This document shows positions 14,601 to 23,717 of a stretch of DNA of 64,000 nt, in pieces. The notes below the pieces were generated by a model, which was not told where the DNA came from, searched no databases, and was given only the letters and a program-made list of their open reading frames with translations. The position numbers and the translations under genes were made by a program. Each line of letters starts with the position of its first letter. Within the stretch, counting starts at the first letter, position 1. Origin of the DNA: Muricea muricata (lineage: Eukaryota > Cnidaria > Anthozoa > Malacalcyonacea > Plexauridae); assembly GCA_963855995.1 (NCBI GenBank), contig OY979724.1:1434858-1498857 (forward strand). Direction: 5' to 3'.

Positions 14601-17600
14601 TTACAATCTCCCTTACCCGCGGAATCAGCAACTTCGGCTTGCTCTTCTCGAGGTCTCTGTTTGAACTGACCATTACCCCAGTGAAGGATTCCGGCACAGG
14701 TTTTGTACATGGAGATTCTCTGATCGTCAGTAAAGCCAAGAACTCGTGCCGCTTCCTCGGTTTCATCCCAAAGTTCGTTATCATCAATGCCGTTAGCAAA
14801 GTCAACACTGTTTGCCAGGAACTTGTAGTCGTCGTGTTTACGGCTATCGATGAGGAGGGTTTCTAAGAAAGATAGAATCAGGCAATCTGTCAGAGATGTT
14901 TAGAAGGAGAAAAATATATGTGCTAATTTTTAGCTATACATGCTTTTGTATGCTACCAGTCACATTTCACACAACTGGTATTGAAGATCGTTGGGTAAAT
15001 ATCGACGGGATTATTTAAATTATGAACCATGGCCGGCATAAACAAATGTTTTAAATGCGTTCACGTACTGTGCAATTCATCTGGGGCGGCCTTCAAAATC
15101 TCGTAGAAAATGTGATATGACCGTTCGTCCGAGCCTTGGTTGATAACTCGAGACTTTTCAAGCAGATCTGAAAAACGAAAACAAGATTATTGGAAAAACC
15201 AAGCAAAGAAGCAACACATACAAACAAGTAAAAGAAAAACCTCATAAATAAAAACAAGAAAGAGAAGAAAACAAAGAAACAAACAAATAAACAAACAAGC
15301 AAACAAGAAAATAAAATAAAAAAACAAATAAACAAACAGGACAGGAAAACCCCAACAAACAAACGAACAAACAAACATTGAAGGGTCAAGCAAAAAAATG
15401 ACAACAGGGCATACATGTCTCAATATCAGCTCCGGCCAGTTTTCCTTGGGTGTTGAAATGACATCGAATGAACTTTCCCTAAACGAGGAATAAAATTCAG
15501 TAACTTTAATTCAGTAATTTCAGGTGGTTTTTCAAACAGACAATTCAAATCCGACTTACAAAACGCGAGGAGTTGTTGTTCCTGATAGTTTTGGCGTTTC
15601 CATAGGCTTCCAGAATTGGATTACACATGACGATCTGGTCTTCAATTGATGGCGCCTAGGAAGAACATGAAAAGCTCGATGTCAGTAGTTTTGTTCGATT
15701 TCATCAAAGATCATTTGAAAATACACTTTCAGGACGCTTTCAGTTTTTCCAGATCTCGTTTTGCTCTCGAGATGCTCATCTTCTAATACAGTAAATTAAA
15801 GTAATTTGTGTTCCCATCTTCTCACGCATTCGAAATAAATTTCAAAGAAATAATATGTCTAAAGAAGCCGGCAGAACTTACTTACGTTTTCAAACTATGT
15901 TTACATTACTATGTTTTTGTAAAGTTTGAATAAATTCTGCTCTTCGGTTTCGAAGATATTTCTGCCTTTGCATGACCCATCTGGTATTTAAATAGGCGTG
16001 AAAATATGACATAACATTTCACAAGTTATTTGCATATTTTAAACCAGGGAGTGTCAGCGAGAAAATTTATTGCAAAACCAAAAACTTCTTGTTCGTTTAT
16101 TTTAATCTCAGACAAAGCAAACGATTACCATCACAGCGGCGCTTTAATAGCGCAGCTATTATAACGTTTAACGTGTTGGTTGTAATTTCAGAATACCAGT
16201 AGCCAATCCTGTTATTGCTTACATCTGGATGCTTATCGTCCTTCTTATGGGATCCTCCCATAGAGACATTGGCGAAGTACTGGATTACTTTCTTCGTGTT
16301 TTCGGTTTTGCCGGCTCCACTTTCACCCCTGGAATAGAAAACAATGCATTCACCATCACCGTCAAAAAGTAACTATTTAGCTAAATTTACCATCATTATC
16401 AGTTGTCAGCCAAATATTTTTGGTGGACAGGTGAATGTTGTTTTGAAAGACATATCACATTGATTAATGATTAAATAAGGGGGTATGGTTTAAGCGCTAA
16501 AGGTACGAGCCACATAAAGGGGGTGGGGTGGGGGGGAGGTGGAGGCCCACCCTGCCCTGAGAAATTTTGAAAACTAGAACTTCAGAAATGGGATTTCCAG
16601 CAACTTCATGAACATGATTTTTAGTCGCGGTTTTGATAACCCAGGAGCGCCTTTCTGGGAAGTATAAACAATTTCAAAGCCCCCCTGTCTTGGTGTACAC
16701 CCGACAAACGGACAGTGCTTACGTGATCAACATGGACTGGTTCTCGCGATCTTGCAACATGTCATGGTAGGCGTTGTCACAGATGGAGAAAACGTGAGGT
16801 GGCATTTCACTTCGCTTCTTTCCTTTGAACATTTGAACAACTTGTTGCGTGTAGATGGGGAGACGACGGTACGGGTTCACAGCAACACAGAAAAGGCCAG
16901 AGTAGGTCTGGAAATGATCGAAGTTCGATTATAATTATTGTGCAGCTAATTAACAATTAGAATACGAGCTCAAGATTTCTATAAGGTGATAAGGGCGAAG
17001 CCTGAATCAACTATCGTCTCATAGAAATCGATAGCGAGTAACCTAATTGTCTCAGTAGAATCATGAAATATTTCTCCAAAAAGTATTACAAACTAGTACG
17101 CAAGACCTTACACTGCCCAGCTAAAGCCTAGTCCCTGTTAAGTCGGCAGTGTCGTCAATATATCAAAGTGACCGATGTGACAGTATGTACGCCGCGCGAT
17201 CTATATCTAATATCATTGATATGTATTAAGACTGGATAGTGCATCGCACTAGCCGAAACACGTCATATTTTGAGATCGACGACCATGTTGAATGGCCCCA
17301 CTCAAGGAGTGAATCGATGTAGTTTCTGTTAGAAAACTGATTTCTTTGAAAGCTTTTGCCTTAAAAACGTTAAAATTTTTTTATATCAAAACGAAAACTG
17401 TACATCCTGTAATAGAAATCTATAGCATTGCTGCTGAAGTGGGGCCATCCAGCATGGCTGCAAGTCTAAAAATATGACGTACTTCCGGCTTCAAAACCCA
17501 ACAATGGATGCGCTATACAGCTTTAATACATACCAATGAAGTAATGTGACTAATTTGAATACAGCTCATAAAAGAAACAATAGATCAAGATATATCACAT

Positions 17601-20600
17601 CGTCGAGAACGACTTTGCGACGACCAGCAAACTGCATAGGAATTGGGAGAAATATTGCACTGTCCAGTGACTTTTCTGGTTATTTACTTTTCTGTGATTG
17701 TATTCAGATTTACTTTCGTACATTCCTAACCCATAACATTGTGTCCATAATCGAGCATCTTCACTTCCAGGCTCCATTATTAGGCAAATTATTTTAAAAA
17801 GCTATTTCTATTCTTGAAATTTAGAGCTTGTATCAAATACTAACAATGAAATTCTTTTGGAAACTTCTAGTTATAATTCCACACTTTTTTCATGGACTTG
17901 GCTATATAGCCAATGAAATTGACGAATAAAACTATCTTATAACCAATCAGAACTCGTGTGTTAGTTCAACCAAGTTGGCATTCTAACATGAAGTACTGTC
18001 GCACAGGTTCAAGTGTCTGAAAGATATTAACTGACCATTCGATTGGCATGTTCAAAGCACTTGAAACATATTCTGGTCACCAAATCAGAATCGCAATCAA
18101 AATGACCGAATTTTCAACGCTCCGAACAAACACTGTAACATTGACTATTCGCATTAACATTGACTGAAGACGTTCACTAGCTTCGAAACCCTTTAGCCAT
18201 GTTTTATCTGTAAAAACTATCACCCTAAATATATCCAGTTTTACAAATTATCTCGTTTAAACAATTATCTCTGAACAGCTGTTTAAAAAATCTTGCCAAA
18301 AAGAACAAGTAGTCGAACCACTTTCATATAACAGGACACACAGTATTGCAACATTTTGCAATACTTTATATACATTGTTACAGTATAAAATGTGAAGGCC
18401 CAACACTTTCACCAGACATGCTTGTGTCAACAAAAGCGCCTAATCACGCATTACAAATGGCTGTGGATGGTCTGTCAATTTAAGCTCAAATCCGAAAGAC
18501 AAACTACATCAAATCTAAGCTTAAGTAAAATATTATCTCTCGTTCAAACAACAGAATTACAAGTAGAGACACACTTGCAAAATGTATCAATTCCAAGCGC
18601 TATTTAATAGCTCTGACGTGCGACAGAAACCTACGCACTTCGGGGCTTCATATTTACACAGCATCAGTGACAGGATTGCGTTTATTGAAAAACAGGCAGC
18701 ATTGCATATCTCTGGCGTTAAAAACGAGAAAAGCGCAGAGAAATAGTACAAAATTGCAAGCATCTCTAGCATTGCAAAGCATATTTATGTGCAAAAAACG
18801 TCGAAACCCACAAGCGTTGCTGCGATCTTTGTCAAATTAGAATGACGAGCGCCTGCGTTTGCAGAGCCGAATTTCGACAGCGTTGCCAAATATGGGCATA
18901 ATATAAAAACGATCATGTTCCGGAATTTCAGAACTTCAATGAACGGGGTCACCGTTTGGTTAATCCGTGCTTTTCCGTTTCGCCGCATGGGATGAAAACG
19001 CTCCGGCCATGTTTCAAAACTCGGTCCTTCCCTGTTTGCAAAAGCATGCAAAGGGACGAAAAAATAAACGAAACCAAACTAAATATGTGTTTAAAATGAC
19101 TGTTTGTGTTTACATTCTTCGAAACATGCGGAAAAATATGTATTTTGCAAAGCAGAAATGGGTGACATACGATAGCTACTGCAGGCACAGCGTGAAGCTG
19201 AATTTAATGGCGACAATATTCGGCCGACTGTTAGAACGTACGAAGCCCCAAATGCTTTATTTCACATTAGCATCGATTCGCACTATTAAGTTCCACTGAC
19301 TGTTTATTGCCTAAAGTACTTTGAGTTGAAATTACTGAGGATTGTTAAACAGATTAAGTGTATTTAAACACAGGTGTGTAAAGTTCGACAGCCATTTTGT
19401 TACAGCGAATAATCCCATTTGACTTCTGTTTGACAGTAATAAACTATTTGTGTATTAGATTTGTGTGCGATTCGTTTGGACAAGTTGAGTTCGGTACACA
19501 AGACAAGAGGCGCACATACAAGAGCAATCGACTCAGGTTTATTTACAATTTCAATATGGTTTTCAATAGACTTAACCCGATTCGTTGTCATGTTAATTAG
19601 GTCAGATCTGTTTTGAATTTTGTAGTCAAGGAAAGGTGTTTGGTCCGCAGAACGACGCTATGGAACGTGCAATTTTAAAACTGTTTGCACGAAGCATGTT
19701 TTGAAAAGGAACTAGCGCAAAAGCACTGCAACACTAGGTCGATTTGCTGTGCTGTCTGTGTGTATCATGGCACAGATCTGACAACAGAATTTGGGGCTGA
19801 CCCTAACAGCCATTATGAATATCTATTTAACATATTAAAAACAAATGACTAATAACGAGTAAGAAATATGAAATCAAATAGGAAATTAGAACCTTGACAC
19901 TATCGCAGTAAAATAATTGTTTTTAATAACACTTTGCAGTAACAAATTTATCCTAAACCCTTTCGAATTTTCCTGTTCTTTTTCCCAGACAAATTGCATA
20001 ATAAGCCGTCCCGATTTGGTATTGTGTACTTTCTTGTACTAACAACGCTTTGTTCGACAACAAACGGGTTTAATATGTCCATAACTGAAGCAAACGAAAG
20101 TGCAAATTCACTTACGTAAATCAAGGCAGACGTATAACGTTGTTTCAAATTGTACAGCACGCTAGCTTCGTTCAGGTAGGTTAGACTTGCCATATCTTCA
20201 CATTTCTCGAATTTCGGCGGATTCATTTGTTGGGTGTCGTTTTTGTTTATATCTATTTTCTACAAAGGAGAACAAAAAATATACAATAAGGTCCAGACGG
20301 TTCGTGTAAATCCCACATTAGATGTAACAATATAGCAACTGTGTCTAACAACCATGAATGTTATGTGGTATGTCTGTGCAGCATTAATGCAAGCATACCG
20401 GACAATAACAAAACGAATTTGAAGCTATGCGAATGGTTTTGCTCGCTTAATAAATATATTGGGTTCAATTTTATTGAAGACCGAGCGGGAAGACCTTTGT
20501 GCCATATAACAACACATATCCCACAAGCAGATATAAGGTACTCGTGTCATATTAGTACGAAGAGCCATGGTAAATATACACTCGATGTTATGGGTTTAGT

Positions 20601-20825
20601 TTTTGGCCGCTAAATAAGTACAGGATAGTCAAATTTTCTTACCTTGCCAGCAGCTGTTTCTACTGTCAACATATCACCTTTGGTCGAAACCACAGAAGCG
20701 GCCAAATAGCCTTCTTTCTCGTCCGGAATCCACAACCATTTTTTAGCATCGAACGTTTTCGTACGTTCGAGCATAGTGGCTTTGTCCGTAGGACGCAGAT
20801 ACTGCTCTGGATCTTCGCCCGACAT
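2645..20825 (-). CDS. MYH: Muscle-type (class II) myosin heavy chain, complete
   Basis: Thick-filament motor protein: actin-activated ATPase head, lever arm and coiled-coil rod. Coding exons: 20643-20825, 20116-20259, 16723-16907, 16223-16328, 15560-15655, 15415-15478, 15069-15167, 14617-14862, 14424-14542, 13823-13915, 13668-13724, 13118-13288, 12599-12896, 12218-12485, 11577-11697, 11136-11272, 10848-10929, 10716-10775, 10475-10588, 10117-10326, 9908-10030, 9741-9827, 9574-9654, 9430-9494, 9134-9224, 9006-9062, 8833-8919, 8512-8678, 8191-8329, 7851-8036, 7398-7727, 7085-7222, 6938-7016, 6199-6314, 5990-6114, 5418-5490, 5223-5291, 5098-5148, 4600-4728, 4005-4373, 2964-3167, 2645-2857. They sum to 5832 nt, 1943 residues, and every junction is GT-AG. 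The start is [10 protein letters not shown], an SH3-like N-terminus. P-loop GESGAGKT is residues 172-179, loop 2 is Gly/Lys-rich near 621-630, SH2 and SH1 cysteines are 684 and 694, an IQ region follows, the rod starts at VKPLL (824), and a non-helical Arg/Ser then acidic tailpiece spans about 1909-1943. Muscle rather than non-muscle type is inferred from the converter and lever-arm sequence. Confidence 0.97.
3375..3870 (+). mobile_element. 5'-truncated LINE (CR1/L2-like) tail, antisense in a myosin intron
   Basis: The plus strand encodes the C-terminal end of a non-LTR retrotransposon reverse transcriptase, including [21 protein letters not shown] and an LHRT-stop terminus. This is the conserved tail seen in CR1/L2/Rex-like ORF2 proteins. 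A short 3' UTR with a small hairpin (CCCCTCGGAAATCAGC...GCTGAAGGGG) and a terminal (AAT)n tract near 3850-3870 follow. The catalytic part is absent, so it is a dead 5'-truncated copy between the last two-but-one myosin exons. Confidence 0.85.
6600..6910. repeat. 'ACTTGTTGCAAG' dispersed repeat, myosin intron
   Basis: About 300 bp built from recurring short words such as ACTTG, TTGCAAC, ACAAGC and TTAACAAGT in both orientations, lying between myosin exons. Related stretches occur at 9245-9400, 29480-29690, 52250-52390 and 58120-58350. Confidence 0.6.
9245..9400. repeat. 'ACTTGTTGCAAG' dispersed repeat, myosin intron
   Basis: Same word family as 6600-6910: TTGCAAGTT, CAACAGACG, CTGCAAGTTG and CAACAAGTTGCAGCAAGCC. 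It fills most of the intron between the exons ending at 9225 and starting at 9430. Confidence 0.55.
11539..11559. repeat. (TAA)n microsatellite
   Basis: Seven TAA units inside a myosin intron, 18 bp from the exon boundary at 11577. It may be the tail of a degraded retroposon, but no LINE coding sequence is attached. Confidence 0.7.
13976..14423. repeat. CAT/ACC-rich microsatellite block in a myosin intron
   Basis: Nearly the whole intron between exons 14424-14542 and 13823-13915 is composed of CATCAC, CACTTTTAC and CATCATCATC words. On the coding strand this reads GATGGTGATGGTAAAA. The long open frames here are repeat artefacts. The tract abuts the splice donor of the upstream exon. Confidence 0.9.
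15200..15378. repeat. (AAAC)n-rich low-complexity tract
   Basis: Repeated AAACAAACAAG-like words fill the intron between exons 15415-15478 and 15069-15167. The opposite strand reads as a TTTG/TTTC pyrimidine-rich run. Confidence 0.8.
17213..17539. mobile_element. Foldback MITE in myosin intron 2
   Basis: Two arms of about 90 bp are inverted relative to each other. The left arm carries GTCATATTTTGAGA, ACCATGTTGAATGGCCCCAC; the right arm on the other strand carries GTCATATTTTTAGA, GCCATGCTGGATGGCCCCAC. Outer parts also match (TTGATATGTATTAA versus TTGGTATGTATTAA). There is no open frame. A flanking segment, ATATATCAAAGTGACCGATG near 17158-17177, recurs inverted near 23620-23640. Confidence 0.7.
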
Positions 20826-21100
20826 GTTGATTAGCTTGTCAAGCGAGAATTGGAGTTGTTGGGAAGTCAAAACCCTTGCACAGAACCACAGAGACACAAC
20901 ACAAGTCGACTGTCAGCCGCAAAAGACAACTCCCCTGCTCAGGGAAATAGACTCATATAGTACCATGCCTCTCTGTGATTGGCTGAAAATCACGCTACCA
21001 GTCAAAGGTCACACCATCGCACCAAATTTGGACGGCGCTCTCAGATGGTGTTCCACACCGCGAATGTTGCTATTTCTGTGCCTATCAGCCAATCAGATTG
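20826..21100 (-). promoter_or_regulatory. Myosin promoter region with CArG box
   Basis: On the minus strand upstream of the start codon there is a TATA-like TATATG at 20954-20959, an inverted CCAAT (ATTGG at 20978-20982), a perfect CArG box CCAAATTTGG at 21022-21031, an E-box CAGATG at 21042-21047 and a CCAAT at 21089-21093. CArG boxes bind serum response factor in muscle promoters. Use of these sites is inferred from position only. A 5' UTR intron cannot be excluded. Confidence 0.55.
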
Positions 21101-23250
21101 CTTTAAAATGCTGTTAAGGTTCTGCTAGCATGTTCTAAAGCAATTTGGTCATGTTCTGTAGCTATGATATCAAAGTTTTCTGAATTTAAGCTTCAAGGGC
21201 TAACACTATGATCCTGAAGAAATTGAGCCTACTGTGAAACACAATAGCGGCCACTCGAGGCGCTGTTTATTAAACAACATTCGATGGACATAAGCGCGAA
21301 GTCGGACAATCAAATTTTGAAATCACACCACCCCATGAAACGGGGTTAATAAACAAACAGGAACGGATTGCTGTCGGTGTTTTGCATTCGAAAAAACACG
21401 ATGTCTTGCACGAAATTTAGGATTTCAGCAAGAATTTAACATATGATACGGGATAAAACTGTGCAATGTAAGATTCGCGGGCGATTTTTGGTACAATTGC
21501 CAACAGATTGTACGAATGCACGATCGTGACGACCCCTGGGGAGAAAACGGGAGATACGGAATTAAAAAATGATAAGCAAATCGTCGGCCATAGATTAATC
21601 TCAATTTGCTTCCTACACGCTTGCTGAATGCTATTCAATAATGTTTCGAAGCGCGTGATTCCGTAAGATTTGTAACAGGTCCTACCCTGACTCTTCCACA
21701 GTCCTTCGCTAGCACATTTGCCCGGGTCCTACCAGGTTACGTAATTACATCTTTTACAATTATTACTTGCGCTTGGAAAAAGAATTTAAACACTAATTTC
21801 GAGTTACTTTTTGACGGAACGGCCATCGCTCTCAACTCGTTGAAAGGTCTCGCTGATTCCATCCCTTTTTCGCTTCTATCAAAAACCTACTTACTGGCTG
21901 TTTATATTTGAGACATTTGAGTGCCGATATGAGTCGATATGAGTCTAATCGAGTTATTATACCTTTCAAAGCAATGCGATGTCGTGTTAGCAGAAGGAGG
22001 TTTCTTAAACAGAACTTATTTTCAGTCTGCTTACTTTGCAGAAATTTTAAGCACATCACAGTCGTCGACCTACAAAAAACTTCTCAGCGTTTTTTTTTCA
22101 AGGTTTTCTTAGAAACATGGTAACGCAATTATGGGGTTGCAGTCAAGTACTTGATTATCAATACATAAAAAAATATTCTTAGATTGAGAAATGATTAATT
22201 ATGATCTGGTCACAAATCTAATGGGATCATTTAAACTCATCCTGCTTCCGGCTATGATGTCATGTCGTGACATCATACACTCACTACACGAAGTTCAGTC
22301 TCTCTTGTCGAATCGTTGGCGATGCCAATGAATCTGTATCTATCTTGACTTTTACACTTTGTTCTGAATCAGGCATCAGCAAAGCGTTTATTTTACACGA
22401 CAAAATTTTCTTTACAAATTTCATGTGTCAAATGTTTTTGTACCGCGTAAATTAGGAATTTTTGACAAATTTGTCGAAAATTTCCAATTCTACATGGTCA
22501 AAAAATATGAAACCCTTTTGCTGAGATATCTGACATATAGCTGTCAATCAAATGTACAACATGGACTCGGCAAGAATTATTAAAACAGTTATAATTTCAA
22601 GCACAATTAACACATCAGTTATTAACATCAATAGCTGACTCTTGGAATATAATATGCAAGTAACAATTAGCCATTTTGAGACCGCAAAGCATGCATGGAT
22701 TGCATGCAGGGACAGTGTGATAGAGAGCAGCAGTCATGAGACATGGAATGAATAGTGCAAACAAACTTTAAGGCTTTTCCTTAGAGATAATGCCTGCTCA
22801 TCGCACTAGCTCTGCAAATATAAACATCATCCAATTAAATTTCGCATCTTTGGAAATTTTCCTGAATTGAAACTCCCGTTCACATTCCGCTTAGCGAGCA
22901 CGGCAAACAAGAAACGCGTTTACTTGGCGAGTTATATTTTACAAATATAGTTCTTCAAAATGTAAACTAAAACGTCTCCTGTTACTTTGCGTTGTCCCTC
23001 AGTAGATTGCTTTGCGCTTCTCAATTGACTAATACTTATAACCAGCTAACTTACGGATTTGCCAATCATTCTTCTCGTCATTCTATTCGCACTTATATAA
23101 ATATATTGTGCATTTGACCTGTGACTTCATTAACTACTACAGTCGTAAGGCCCAGTTTCCATTTGTTCGTAACTGTCGCAGGAAAGTCATTCTCGACGAT
23201 GTAATATAGTCTGGATCTACCTTTTCTTTTGTGGGCTGTATTGGACTTTT
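21101..23250. other. Intergenic DNA between receptor 3' end and myosin promoter
   Basis: No coding exon could be supported. The sequence is moderately AT-rich, and open frames here are short and match no family I recognise. Confidence 0.5.
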
Positions 23251-23254
23251 AATA

Positions 23255-23530
23255 ATTACCACAGCTTGAAAGAGCATTCTAAACTTAGTAAAATTGCAAA
23301 GTTTGGTTGTAAAATGTTGTAAACTATAGAAAATATAGCCTTGCGAAGTTGGCAAATTTTCTGTAGTTTTGTATTGTCCGTGAGAAATGAACACCCAAGG
23401 GTATCAACTGGGTATTATTTTCCACTCGTAATACAAATTCGCAAGGCTATATTTTCCATACTTCAGAACATTTCACAACTAAACTTTGCAATTTTACAGC
23501 GTTTAGGATGCTCTGTCAAGATGTGGTAAT
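23255..23530. mobile_element. Foldback MITE, family A copy 1
   Basis: The ends are perfect inverted ATTACCACA/TGTGGTAAT. The inverted similarity continues for about 100 bp per arm, through GAGCATTCTAAAC, TAAAATTGCAAAGTTTGGTT and GAAAATATAGCCTTGCGAA on the left and their inverted counterparts on the right. It has no open frame. Related sequences are at 28283-28478 and 60747-60897. Confidence 0.8.
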
Positions 23531-23677
23531 ATTTTTGCCTGTTTCAAAATTTCGTCCAAAAAGTTAAAGGTCCATTTAGTCATATTAAGTGTAGATGGGT
23601 GTACATACTCTATCACATCGGTCACTTTGATATATTCACGAAACTCACGACTTAATGAAAACCAGGCTTTAATAGCC

Positions 23678-23683
23678 TTTATT
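23678..23683 (-). terminator. Poly(A) signal of the receptor gene
   Basis: AATAAA on the minus strand, 35 nt downstream of the receptor stop codon. Confidence 0.55.
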
Positions 23684-23717
23684 AATATCGAAATAGCTTC
23701 ATATTAAGAAGACGTTC

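Noticed and set aside
20610..20642. Myosin frame continuing past exon 1 as coding sequence
   Set aside because: A GTAAG donor at 20642 and the perfect join to 20259 show this is intron.
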